Shown piece by piece: positions 20,831 through 32,815 of a stretch of DNA of 64,000 bases. Position numbers and translations under genes: made by a program. How positions within the stretch are numbered: the first letter of the stretch is position 1; every line of letters begins with the position of its first letter. The stretch spans positions 152,723,088 through 152,787,087 of the forward strand of contig CM077116.1 in the NCBI GenBank assembly GCA_039619475.1. Reading direction: 5' to 3'. This DNA is from Icerya purchasi. Its lineage: Eukaryota; Arthropoda; Insecta; Hemiptera; Monophlebidae. The notes under the pieces were generated by a model. It was not told where the DNA came from. It did no database searches and was given only the letters and a program-made list of their open reading frames with translations.

Positions 20831-21575
20831 TCATTTTAACAAATATTATATACGCATACAATCTCTGTATAGATGTGCAATTTTATATAATACATTACTG
20901 CGCGCATTAAAAACACAATTAGGGAACTATAAAAAAACGAAATCTCTTAATTGATTATCTTCTATTTGTGATAACTTAAATCTGGATCCCTGTGTTTAAG
21001 ATCAATTTATTATTATTAATAATAAATAATTTGATTTAATTTGATTATTATCATTTTAAATAACAATCCTATTTTACGCCAGAGCTATTATTACTGAAAA
21101 ATAAAAAATAATTATTACTACATAAGGTGCACATTTCTAAATCGAACTAATTTGTTTTACCTGTGTGTAAATATCGTTATTAGTGTTAAAATCGTTTATT
21201 TTATTGATGCTAATTATGAGACTGCATTTATATTATTCCTCATTTCTTACCGTATTACAAGCTTTAAATTTATGTCACGCAAATCTATTTTTTTATTTCG
21301 TTTTCACTTCTTCGCATCTCGTTTATCTTACGTGTATTAATATGTATTATAAGGTCTTGTAGTCAATTACTGTATATGCAATATTACAATAAAAACAAGT
21401 AAAAAATTGTCGTTTCCATAGAATTCATAAAAATTTTAATTTTCTTTTCTTTCGTCAAAAATTGAAAAGAAATAAATTTATTCTGAATTTCAGTCCATTT
21501 AATTCAAGCAGTTATTCCTCCTAAAAACACGTGTGCGCAAACAAACAATATTGCAATAATAAACAATTCTATTAC

Positions 21576-21760
21576 CTGTAATTTGTAGTCAGGGCAACTG
21601 CCACGAGTTCCAGCGCATTGTGATTTTGAATCTAGATAATAATCGTAAGCGTATCCATTAAGAGTATCGTGGTCTACCCAAGCGACCACTACGTCAGCGC
21701 CGACCATCACGTTTTTATCTATTTCTCCAGATACTCCGAATGACATGTATTCAGATTTTT
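21576..21760 (-). CDS. knk: knickkopf (knk) internal exon, middle of DOMON domain
   Basis: This 185-bp minus-strand exon lies between an acceptor after a TTCTTCTTTTTCGTTCAG tract (CAG at 21761-21763) and a GTAATAG donor (GTAAT at 21571-21575). It enters in phase 1, completing the G left by exon 52118-52217, and ends in phase 0. The translation contains SEYMSFGVSGEI, VMVGADVVVAWVD and two cysteines in SQCAGTRGSCPD. It is the middle of the DOMON domain as found in Knk, with the conserved VAWVD core. It is joined to its upstream neighbour across about 30.4 kb of transposon-filled intron. Confidence 0.95.
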
Positions 21761-21858
21761 CTGAACGAAAAAGAAGAAAAAACAAAAAGGCGGAAATTAT
21801 AAAATATGTTTAATAAAAACAATGTTTTTTATTAATGCAAAAGAGTGTATTGTTATGA

Positions 21859-22274
21859 CAGGGCCGTGTCCAGAATTTTGAGGGGAGGGGGAGGTTAATA
21901 ATTTTCTTCGTATATTTATTTTATAAGTGACAATACATTTCTCACTAATATTCATACTATTAATAATTTCCATCATTTTGATTTATATGTATTAATAATT
22001 TACATAAATGAATTACCCCCCGTATATGAACATTAATAAAAATTACACTATTGATTATACTCGTAATAAAAAATTTTGCATAAAATATTAATGAAGTGTC
22101 TAAAAATATGAAGTAAATTTTTTCTTTTTTCTCTTAAAGGTAGAACACCCTAAAAAATCTTCAATATTTATTTTAAATTTTTGATTTTTTTCAGTTTTTG
22201 TGTATTTATAATAACTATTTCAGTTCTAATGAGGGAGGGGGTTAACACCCGAAACCTCCGTGGACAAGGCCTTG
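21859..22274. mobile_element. hAT-type MITE with 8-bp target duplication
   Basis: The left end CAGGGCCGTGTCCAG is matched by the complement of the right end, CAAGGCCTTGTCCACGG. G-rich subterminal tracts follow on both sides. The flanks TGTTATGA (21851-21858) and TGTTACGA (22275-22282) form an 8-bp duplication with one difference. The 416-bp interior is AT-rich and non-coding. It lies about 100 bp from the knk exon at 21576-21760. Confidence 0.82.
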
Positions 22275-22900
22275 TGTTACGAAATGTATCTTTAAATCTT
22301 TGACTACTTCTTCTTCTTTTATTAATTTTATTGGCGAATAAAATGTCCGTTCACAGCGGATTTTTATAATTTGCCTGACAATTTTTGATTTACAGTTTAG
22401 TCTATTGTAAATCGGAAAAAAAACAACTAAATTTTAAGTAATAACCATTTAGCATTGTCCGTTTGTTATGAAAAATTCGACATTTGTAGTGAAAGAAAAG
22501 TGTTGAAATGTCACATGTTATACTACGCGAATATTATCTGTAGCGAGAAAACTATAGTATTCAGTCGTAAAAAGTCGCCAGGATTTATTAAATATTTTTA
22601 TTAAAACCGGATTGATTATTATTGTTATAATATTCATGTTTCATTTGTTTCAATAGATTTGAACGAGCGCCTTTTAAATTTTGGAGATGTAATTATATTT
22701 CATTAGCATGTTACGATTAAAATGGCACGTAGTTTTTCAGTTGTATATAAAAAATACCAGAAAGGGAAACGAAATATTTAAAACAAAATTAATGTACGTA
22801 TATATACATATATTTTTTTTAATTTACTTTTTATTACTCTAATGTTGAAATATAACAAATCAGAGTAGCCTGCGAATTAGCTTATGGCTACCAGTAGCGA

Positions 22901-22906
<6 letters not shown>

Positions 22907-22932
<26 letters not shown>
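22907..22932. repeat. (TA)n microsatellite
   Basis: About 13 TA units in intronic DNA. Confidence 0.9.
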
Positions 22933-23030
22933 GTTTAATTTTAAATAATTTAGAAATGAATACAGAAAATTGCTCTAATAGAATAATTTCATTTAGTTGA
23001 AGTGCACAGTCAATCATATACAATTGTCAC

Positions 23031-23757
23031 CAAGGATGAATCCAGTGGGGGTTTTGGGGGGCAATGCCCCCCAGAACTTAATACAAGCTGTTTAAGAATG
23101 CAGCAGTTTAATAGGAAATTAAATTCTTTTTATTCGCTTTGTTTACAGTTACGTCAAAAGTTGCTGCCAAAACATTATGAAATGGTTCAGTTAGTGTCGT
23201 ATATTTTTTAATTTCAAAATTACGAGATTTATTTTTGACGAAAAACTGAAACTTCATAAAATAACAATAAAAAAAAAAAAAAAAGTGATCTTTTAAAATC
23301 TGACTTTGACGTTTGCGTGTTATTCTATGGAAAAAAAATTGATATACTTTCATTGCAAAACGCGAAAGATGTAAAATACTCGCGAGCTGAAAAAATTATT
23401 CGCTGCAGTTGGTAATTTTTGTCCGTTAGATTGTTTTTACAATATGTTCTTTTTTTTCTTAAAATAACATATGGAGAACCCACAAGGCAACCTAATGCTA
23501 CAATTAGAATTGCTCATTTTAAAACCAATTGAGAAAACGTCGTTGTTTATAATCGGGGTTATTTTACTTCGAAATTTATTGTTCACACTTGCTTTTTCAT
23601 TATTTTAAATTATGTAATAAATCATGTTTTACATATTTGGTTTTATTCGGGAATATCCCCAAAAAATTATCTCAGTAAAAATATAAAAAAAATCTCTGCC
23701 CCCCAAGAACATAAATTTTCCCCCACCCGCGGAAACAGATTCCTGAATTCATCACTG
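23031..23757. mobile_element. hAT-type non-autonomous element with 8-bp target duplication
   Basis: The left end CAAGGATGAATCCAG and the complement of the right end, CAGTGATGAATTCAG, are imperfect terminal repeats, each followed by G-rich tracts. The flanks ATTGTCAC (23023-23030) and ATTGTCGC (23758-23765) form an 8-bp duplication with one difference. The 727-bp interior has no transposase that I can read. It directly abuts retroelement sequence at 23766 and probably landed in it. Confidence 0.78.
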
Positions 23758-23765
23758 ATTGTCGC

Positions 23766-24064
23766 AGGTGGTTATACTTGCTACACGTGTATATTATATG
23801 CTGAACATTTTCTACTTTATTATTTTCACAATTACGACATTTATTGTCAGCAATAATGTTTAATTTATTTAAATAGTATCCAATAGAACCACGACTAGTG
23901 AGTATTTGAGTCATGTAATAATTTACTGTAATGTTTTTGTTTTTAAAGCGTTCTATTGTAGTACCAGAATTTCGGATTGCATTATTAAAGTTAACGTAAA
24001 TGACATTGTTATTTTTGGAATATATTTTCCATCTAACACTGATTTGATTTATCAATGTGTACAC
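23766..24064 (-). pseudogene. C-terminal remnant of a non-LTR ORF2 (inverted partner of 24055-24480)
   Basis: The open stretch includes VNYYMTQILTSRGSIGYYL and a cysteine-histidine knuckle in which CRNCENN is followed by VQHIIYTC, then SKYNHLR. This is the typical end of a LINE ORF2. Its downstream (left) part is interrupted by the hAT-type element ending at 23757. At 24064 it meets endonuclease sequence on the opposite strand. Confidence 0.75.
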
Positions 24065-24480
24065 TACTGCTCAAATTTATAAAACAAAACTGGAGACACA
24101 ACGTAGTAATACTGGAAGATTTTAATTTAAGATTAAAATTTATGGAAAGCAAAAACTTTCAACGCATGCCCAGAAATGCTCAATTTGAAAATCTTGTGTA
24201 TTCGGGGAACTTAATAATTAATAAAAATGATTATAATGTATGTACATTTCAAAGCTACAATCGACAAAACTTGATAGATTATATTTTAGTAAATTACAAC
24301 TTTAAGTATTAATTGTCTGCTGTTATGGTTCAAGATATTCACTTAGTGACCATAAAAATATCAGTATTGAAATTTTCGATACAAATATTGTTAATGATGA
24401 TAATATTCTCACCTTGGATACAGAGATATATTTATTAGTAATCTTAATCGGCGGGACGTGCTGTGGCAAATTAAAAACGA
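24055..24480 (+). pseudogene. Non-LTR endonuclease fragment on the opposite strand
   Basis: The plus frame has VVILEDFN (usually VxLGDFN), NLIDYILVN and, after a frameshift near 24310, SLSDHKNISIEI with the SDH motif of APE-type endonucleases. The order and spacing fit the middle to end of the domain. It abuts 23766-24064 head to head. Confidence 0.75.
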
Positions 24481-24760
24481 TTGCAAATTTAAGTGAAAAA
24501 TTTAATCGATTAAACTGCAAACCGATTCAGTGAAAAATAATTTTTTTACTGACTAACCATAACTTTGAACCGGGTCTTCTATTAATTACATGTACATACC
24601 AGATAATTTTCCCGTTCTTTGTTGTTATCGGAAGTTTGACTCTATTCGTGATAGTATAGTTCTTTTCCAGAATTTTTATAATTTTCCATCTCATGGATTT
24701 TCCCTTTAATTTTATTGTCTTTTAAATTTTTCAATAAAATATTTTGATCTTAATCTGTTG

Positions 24761-24786
24761 TTATTATTATTATTATTATTATTATT
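24761..24786. repeat. (TTA)n microsatellite
   Basis: About eight units of TTA/ATT. Confidence 0.85.
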
Positions 24787-26782
24787 TCTAAAATTTTGTA
24801 TGATATTTTTTAATCGTTCCGTTTGAATTTGAGTTTCAATTATTTCTACACGACGAAGAGAGTATATCTCTCGTCACAGTTTATAAGAGGGTGTTATAAA
24901 AAATAAATTTTTATCGTTAAGGCAAATATGGGATTTGTGGAGGTGCAGTGGGAGGATTAAAAAAGGATATATTTTAAATAGAAATGCAGCGCAAAGCAGT
25001 GGTTGTTGTGTAAATAGCTGCAGGGAGGAAAGCAGTTAAGATGCAGTGACGAAGGGGTAGGATTTATATAGTTCAATTTTTGCAAGTCATGCGAATGATT
25101 TTTACGAAAGGAATGAAATTGGTATTTTAGAACTGTTCTAAAAAGCTTATATTCAGGCTATTTAGTTGCAGATATTATGATCGGTCGGATTTATACAAGT
25201 ACCATTTCAATAATGGTAGTGAGGACAGAGGAAATAGTTAACCCGGGGTCTAATTTTAATTTTTTCAAAAAAGAAGAAATTGGCTTAAACGGTATGGTCT
25301 AATAAGAACAAGCATCGGCTATAAAGTTCGTGAGGCAGTGGTGTACTTCCTTTTTTTGCCCGTCAATGGCCGATTAAAATTTATTTCAGACATTTGTAAC
25401 GGCACAAAGTTTGTTCAACATTAGATTTTCTATACGTAGCATCTAGCAGTTACGCTATGCCGTTCGTTATTCTGACCTAAAGTGACGATCTCTATACTTC
25501 CGGTATCGTTTCCACGATTACGGAAAATTAGAAAAGTAGCTATGGAAAGATTCAAGATGAAGTATGTTTAGAATGTCGGTAGATATTTTTATTCAAGAAT
25601 CATCAAAACTCGAACCTAATCATGAATACTGATGGAGGTAGCGGCGTAGATGAATTTTGAAGTTATGAGCTGCTGACGCGAAATTAGCTAATAATACTGA
25701 AAAAGGTCTTCCGATTTATTATTAAATGAAACACTTTAATAATAACTTCTCTTCGTCAAGCCAGGGTGAACTGCTCGACTTTTATTTGGATTCTCTTTTC
25801 TACTTAGGATGATTTTTTACATTGTTTCAGCTGTCTTAACCAGTCCGGTGTGGTGCATGAGATTACGCAAAATAAATAAACTGTTCTTATGTGGGCATCA
25901 CACACATGCTTATAGTCTCACCTCATCGTACACTGTGTATAGTTTTTCAAACAACCCGTTCGCAAAAACGGCGCTGAATTATTATGAACATTTGTTGTGG
26001 AGTTGAATATTTTAGTTAAATTTTATTTATGTCGTTTGATGACCCATGTATTAGAAAGTTAAACAGGTTTTTGTTTTATTAATTTTTAAAATTGACGTGT
26101 TTTTTATTTTACTATATTGTTTAATTATATTTCAATTACAATCAATATTTCGTAATTTTTATAATACTCGCATTTAATGAAAAATTTGGATTTTTACTTT
26201 TATTTCAATTTTTTTGAATTTGAAAAAGTTCCTCAGATAATTAGATCGTTTGTATAACAATACGCAAGTTGAAGGTTAATTTGAAAAAAAAGTGAATAAT
26301 TATGTTTCAGTATTACAAAGAACGATGAACTAAACCATATAGAAACAATTAACTTCAATTATTATTGCACTGATCTTAAAAAAAAAAAAAAAAATTATCT
26401 ATATCGAGTACGCACGTAATTAGTACCTTAATAGTTTTTTTTAAAAAATCGTCTTGTTTATCTTTTTATCAACTGAATTGTTTGGTCTATTTCAGTTTCT
26501 TCAGAGTAGCGGCATACTGGGGAAAATTCCGGTCGGTCCTGCTGTCCATTTCTGTCATTAAACACTGGACTACCACGATGACGTGTAAAGTTACAGTAGT
26601 TTATTTTTAACAGATTACGAAGAACGGCGGTGACTGACAGAATCATACAGTTCATTTTCGGAATTATTTAACAGACCAAACAGTAGAGGTCAAAATTGAG
26701 TCGCAGTTCTTTGATGTTATTAGCACTTAGAGTGGTATGCGACAGTAGAGACTCTACATCAAAAACCTGTTCATTGTGTACA

Positions 26783-26788
<6 letters not shown>

Positions 26789-26822
<34 letters not shown>
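26789..26822. repeat. (TA)n microsatellite
   Basis: About 17 TA units in intronic DNA. Confidence 0.9.
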
Positions 26823-26826
<4 letters not shown>

Positions 26827-27224
26827 AGTGATATTTCCGTATATATTCAGCTACCAGTGAGACTATATCCGGCTGTTTAACGACCTCTGCATCTCCGTAA
26901 GCTTCAATGATCCTCAAATATCTCAGTTTATTCTTCAGAACACTGTCTCTAAGTTCCAAAAATGTTCAAGAGCCAAAGGATGCAAACTTTTCTTCTTCTA
27001 AGACGGGCTACGTATTGATTTCTGCGAAAGATGATCTATGGCCAATGGAGAATATCGTTCAATCTATGCTATCGTTCGGAATCGTTTGTCAATCAAAAAT
27101 TTCTAGGTCTGCCGTTTGATAGTGAATTAACTTGGCACCTACATTTTTCCTACCAGGTTTGGCAATTAAGTAATGAGACTGATTTTATTTCCGCGCGTGT
27201 GGTAACACTGCGCATCTGAAACAT

Positions 27225-27660
27225 CTAGAAGGTGAAGAGGGGTATCCTTCCTCTATCAATAGATGCGTTTCCGACCCCGTCTGTACGATCATTCGTTCTC
27301 CAATTGTGTTGCGTTATTCGAGTGCGCGTCAGTGGTGCTCGTCACAGACCTTTGAATGTTCTCAATAGACTCGAAATACGTTCCTTTCACGACTTGTTTC
27401 ACCTTGGGGAATGGGAAAAAGTCGCACGGTGATATATCCGGTGAATAAGGACAACACTGAAATGCGTTTGGAGTTCAAAAACTGAGACACACTGAAAGCG
27501 CGATGACACAGCGCATTGTCATGCCGTGTCTTCACGATCTGTGGGCACGGACTCGCAGGATCTTTCTAACGGTTTCTTTGTTGACGTTCAGTTCATCTGC
27601 TATCATTCGAATAGTTAGCCCGTTCATCTCGTTGCGCACACGCTGAGAATTCGAACTCCA
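27225..27660 (-). pseudogene. mariner-type transposase relic with internal deletion
   Basis: The minus strand reads NGLTIRMIADELNVNKETVR and KIL, the second helix-turn-helix of mariner transposases (27550-27650). Almost at once, after a stop and frameshift, comes RHDNALCHRAF, which holds the second catalytic Asp (usually HDNARPH). After another frameshift comes PYSPDISPCDFF with the third catalytic residue, then FPKVKQVVKGTYFESIENIQ. The first catalytic Asp and about 100 residues between the HTH and HDNA are missing. Terminal repeats were not located. Confidence 0.82.
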
Positions 27661-28194
27661 GTCGGCCTCCTATTTTACGACTCGTCCTCGACGCTTTCCC
27701 GACCGTTTTTAAATTACCTGTACTAACGAAACACCCGGGCACGACTTAAAGCTTCATGTCAAGCCATGGAGGCCCCCGATAGGTCATCGTGGCCGAACTG
27801 CTGTGTCCTTAGTCACATGTGTGTAGGTCACGTGCATCGTACCACCACGCATTTCCAATTTACAGGCGCGGCCCTTTCGAATGCAGCAGCGCATCTGGGT
27901 CAAAAGTTCATTCTATAATTTTAAACTTTGCAGCTGTAATAGTTTTAGTAATTTCCCACCGTTCTCGAATTGAACAAATTCGATATTATCAATTATAAAA
28001 AAAAAAAAATTAATTATCCGGTTTTATAGATTCTACCAGAAAATTATGAAGAGTAGTCATCTAGCTTTACTTTTCCAGGCATAAAACGGAAAGATTCGCT
28101 AGTGCATTTTTCCTCAGTCTCATCGTATTTTTGTCCAACTACTACAAATGGGGTTGCACGAAAAGAGGATTTGCATATATGTGGCTGAAGAATA

Positions 28195-28430
28195 GTGTTT
28201 TTTTTTGGAACGAAGTTCTTTTACGCGGCTTGGCGGTACGAGTAAACTGGCAGAAATCATCAAGGAACGAAAAAGCGTTATGCGTCGTCCTCCAGGCGAT
28301 CTTCACTCTCTTTCTCTTTCACTCTGTCCTTTTCTATTATATACGTGTGTGTGTGCGCGAGCGTGCGAGTATCGAGATTCGAGCAGCAAGCATTGTGCTT
28401 CGTTAGCTGTATAAGCTCAATTCTAATCAC
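28195..28430 (+). repeat. Unclassified interspersed repeat, copy 1
   Basis: From GGAACGAAGTTCTTTTA through AACTGGCAGAAATC, a CT-rich and GT-rich middle and ATCGAGATTCGAG to AAGCTCAATTCT, this matches the minus strand of 50395-50645 over about 235 bp. It has no terminal repeats or polymerase motifs that I can see. An open frame runs through both copies, but the aligned changes include insertions. Confidence 0.75.
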
Positions 28431-31400
28431 GTGTAAATTTTATTTAAACTTATTTTTTGTTTTTTTCTTAATTCATACAGGATTTATATATTGCGTCATT
28501 TTTTATCATATACTTTATGAATAACTTTATACTTGTATATCTACCAAAAAGAGTGAAAGGAACTTCACCCCTACCGAGTGTCCTCCCCCTCCTCTAGACA
28601 TCACTTCTTTTTTTTTGGTTTTTTAAGACTTACGTAATCGTAAAACTGGTTAGCGTCTATTTTGATGCGCCTACATATACGCATCTCCTTGATTGTACTG
28701 CATACACGTTGCGCACCGGAAAGAGGAATTCTGAATTTTTACTCGTAACGTTACGTTACCGTTTTATGACGCTGGAATTATCGGGATAACCTTTTCTATA
28801 AATATTTTTCGAGTACTGCGGCTGCTTGATTGTTTTTTAGTCATTGCGACTCGATGTAAAAGTGAAAACACCGATTTATTATTAATTTTTGATGCGCATT
28901 TTTTACGTAAATATACTGCGTCGTGGTGACGAATACGAAGAATACGAAGAATACGAATCAAGGTAAATGTAAGATTTCTCGATTGCTGAAATTACAATTA
29001 GCCTAGATTCTTTATCGTGCTGTCGTTTGATGATAGTTTTCATTTGCAGAAATGCGCTGAATTTATGTATTTTCCAAGTGCCCGTAGGTGTCTGCAATCA
29101 GTGTGTGTTCGAAAGTTATTCAAAACAGTATTGCCAAGTGCTAAGCTAACAACAAATGGTCTTTGTTTATCGTTTGTTTTTTCTGCGATCCCTTTGTATA
29201 ATCGACGCCGCCCGCTGTAATTAGCCGCCATTTAAATTACCTTATTGTAACATACATGTCATCATTGTTACGCACACCGCTATGACGTAATTATGAATAA
29301 TTATTAATTGCTACCTTATTTGTTTATAGACGAGTAAGGAATTACAAAAGCTTGGCCGTTTTCGAACGGACCAGTCAGGCCATGAACTCTCGCACAGAAA
29401 TGACGTAACTGTGTTTCGGTAGCGTTTAACCGTGTCTTGTTACTTTTACAATATTTTTCGGCTACTTTGATGTCATCTATTTAACCGTTTTTTTTTTGTT
29501 TTTTTTTTTTAATTCCGTTCTTTTTTCGCGCTCATTAACCTAGTTCATCACATGATATGCGGGGGCATTTTCTAAAACGCGAGTTTGAGACACAAAAAAC
29601 ACGCGCGCAATTTATCGATTGTGTTCTTGCGCGAATTATTCAAAAGACCCAAAACAAGGTAAATTTCATTGACGTTTTCGATGACAAGATGAGATTGCAG
29701 TGTTGCATCTACACCCATGATGTTTAGACGATAAAACTGCATCTCCGATATTCGTGTTGATTTTGATTACGGTCTGCTCATCAGTCGTGCGACGACAAGC
29801 TATTGAAATCGATTTTTTCGTGAACAGTGCAATAAGGAGAACAAGTGAAATTAACGTTGCCACTGAAATTTTGGCCGTTTTCTATCAAGTGTCTAATTGT
29901 ATATTATACAAAATGCCACAATTTATAAAATTTATTATTCGCATTTGTAAAACGTTTTAGTAATTTCTTCCGGAATGAATTGGAAAATACGGCGACTTCT
30001 CCTCCCCCTGTTAATTGTTTTTTTTTCGATACACTGATTTTGTTCTCTACGACTGCGACGATTGTTTGATCGCGTTAACGGTTCAAGGATTAAACTTATA
30101 CGACACTTTAGAATTTAATCAATCGGCCTTCCGTTACGCAAGGTAAACATAATCTGGAATTTTGTCTCAAAAACATCCGTTATTATACGACTTGTAGAAA
30201 TTTAAATTTCCCGCCTAAACGTGTATTCTCTAATATTTTACATATACTCATGGTATTTGTAAAATGTCATCAAAATTGGCGATTCCGATGTTGTGACGTC
30301 TCTCCCCTTGTAAGATAGGAAAACTTTTTTCTGTTGATGGAGCGTGTGCTCTGCGTTCGTACTACTGATGATAGTTTTGGATCTAGACTAAGTTTAGTTC
30401 GATTGGAAATGAGAATTGGGAAGCACCTCTGTCAATTTTTCATTCCTTCCGGTAACGAAATTATAAATTTTACACTTACCGTATTAGTATTAATCGAACT
30501 TTCTTCGAGTATTAACAAAAAATGTTTTTGCTTATCGGGTTTCTTTTCAAATTTCGGTGGCGCCTGCGTCTATTGCCACCCAGTTGCGGGCTTCAGCGGG
30601 CCTATTTGCGTGGCACACTGATTATAAGCAGCAAGAATTACAGTGTGGGGGGCGCAGATGGTTTACAATTTTTCCGTTAAGCGTTTTACTCATCTTTTAG
30701 CTCACTTAGTTGCAAAATTAACCGTTATCTAAATCCGGCGTGACCATTATCGAAGAATTGTCTTCAGTTTCCGTTCGTTTTTACGCATTCTTCGTTCCAT
30801 CATCGGTTCGGCGTTGTCGCGCCATCGTTCCACTTATATTTTTTCTCCGCTGTCCAGTAATTATTCGCTTTCTTTAGCGTTCTATTGCTGTCTTTGTTTT
30901 AATATGTTTCTTCTTTTTTTTCTTTTTTTTTTTTTTTTTCGAAACAGCCGGGTCCCACCAAATCTTCGGTCCGCCATTTAAATTACCGACAGCGTATCTA
31001 ACGATAAAATATATTATTCGTCTTTGGAAAAAAAAAAAAAAACGAAAAAATTAAAATGGTGTCCGAAATGATTAAAAAATTAATCGGACTGTCGACGGCA
31101 ATTAGCATGGTAGTTAGGCGCGGGTCTGGATTATGGATTGTCCGATTTAAATTTGCAACTTTCTTCACTAAACAGAGTATATTAAATATAACTCGATTGT
31201 CGTATTCAGCGTGTCGAACCAATTTACTTTTACCGGCCAGTCTGTTCGCTCGGTTCAGCGGAGTACTCAGTTCTAGCGGGATCTTTTCTTTAATTATTTT
31301 TTGTAACCGCGTAGTGAATTTTTTTCTAACACCTACGAATCAGTTTTTGGTGTATATGATTTGGTGATTAATGAAAATGCATCTTCGTATTTGCTAATTA

Positions 31401-32479
31401 TACTTCTTGGTCCTCTGTATTAGGAGCGCTACGGAGATCGAAAGCGGGCTTCTTTCTACCTATCAACTGAGAATGATATTTCAAAATGCAACAACTGCAA
31501 ATTTCAATGAGCGTCCACACTAAAATCGGCTGAAATCATTTTTACTCGCGAATTATAAACAAACGATCTAAAAATAATGTATTCACATTCGACGGCACGA
31601 AGAAAATACAAGACGTCGGTATATAACAGTGGAGACAGTTTTTGGATCCGTATCATTGGTCAACACTAAACGATCGGAGCTTTATCAGAAGAAAACTGTC
31701 ATTTACGTATCGTGGAGGAATAGAGGCAACAGGCATTGGCAAGATGTCTATGAATGATGGGATTCAGCGTGGATGGCCGGAAATATACTTTGCCCGCTTA
31801 CTTGGTCACCAGTTTTCATTCGGGCGGAACTTGGTTCGGTCGTGCGGACAGACATCGAAAGTTATCAATAAAAATAAATTAAAAAAAAAAAAAAAAATCA
31901 TAAGGAAAAATCCATTACTGCAGAAGAGGACCGACGCTTCTCCATGCATGGCTCCGCAAGGGTTTGCAATATTTTTTGTTTATACTGGTGCATAAATAAA
32001 TCAATTTTGAGTTGTTCCGACGCATCGTGAGAGAAACTTGAATTCTCTATTCTCAATTCCTCGATATCCGTTGTGCTTAACTTATGGATCAATAGTTTTG
32101 ATTAAGGTATTTCAAGAACTGCGCTGCAAATGGTATACAACTTGCCAATTTTTCTCAAATAGATAGAATGGATAATAACCAATTTATGCCAAATTTCTAC
32201 GGCGCGCAGTTTATGACTGGATCGAGGTTTTTTCCTAAAGAGTATAATACTCGTATTTGTATAAATTCTGCAGAATATGTAATTTTAAAGGTGGCGTTTA
32301 TCGATTTCAAGGTTGCAATCACGGTAATAGATGTAAAAATATTTGTAGAGTTTTCAACCGGTTTAACATATCTGCTACATCAAATGTATCATAAAAATAA
32401 TTTTATATTTATATCAATAAATATGTATAAATAATGTAGGCATAGAATTGTGAAATTAATCCGACTCTAAAAACTTGGA
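28431..32479. other. knk intron, no gene recognised
   Basis: Several short frames (30334-30621, 31056-31367, 31642-31995) have no recognisable domain. A long poly-T at 30916-30939 followed by CGAAACAGCC may be the tail of an unidentified minus-strand retroelement. Confidence 0.5.
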
Positions 32480-32815
32480 GTGAGTTATATTAACTCGATT
32501 AGATTTACTAAATGCTTACTTTTTGGACATATTGCGCGCCATTGTCGTAGCTCTCATCCCGTTTGTTCACACTGTGCTTCCAGACATCCCTCTTCGGAAT
32601 ATCCCAACCTCCAGGAGCCTCCTATTTATCGCAACTTCAAAGGTTGCCATAGCTCGTCCGATCATGTCTGCCCTGAGTGGCTTAGACAGAAGGATATTAA
32701 AAGAATCATGGCGTTCGAAAACATATCGTTTCAAGAAGCCGCCAAACATAAATCCCCTAGTGTCGTCTCCCAAGTCTTTTCCTATGCTAATCGTGCCGCA
32801 AAGGCTATTCTTTAG
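32480..32815 (+). pseudogene. ORF1 zinc-knuckle remnant of I-like element
   Basis: The open stretch contains CLLFGHIARHC, a CSHC-type second knuckle, a third knuckle-like CHSSSDHVC and the tail KDIKRIMAFENISFQEA. This aligns with residues 243-320 of the intact ORF1 at 16336-17832. The N-terminal 240 residues and the C-terminal tail are gone. The first cysteine pair is damaged at the truncated start. It runs straight into ORF2 sequence at about 32816 in another frame, so a deletion joined the two. Confidence 0.8.

Larger units (their letters stand above)
24521..27224. other. knk intron, no gene recognised
   Basis: AT-rich. Contains the microsatellites listed and short frames without motifs (25809-26006, 26458-26655, 26907-27119). 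Confidence 0.55.

Noticed and set aside
21152..21340. Small hydrophobic plus frames in AT-rich DNA
   Set aside because: Length and composition are expected by chance at this base composition.
30334..30621. 95-codon plus frame ending in a cysteine-rich stretch
   Set aside because: No signal, domain or splice context; cysteine spacing fits no family I know.
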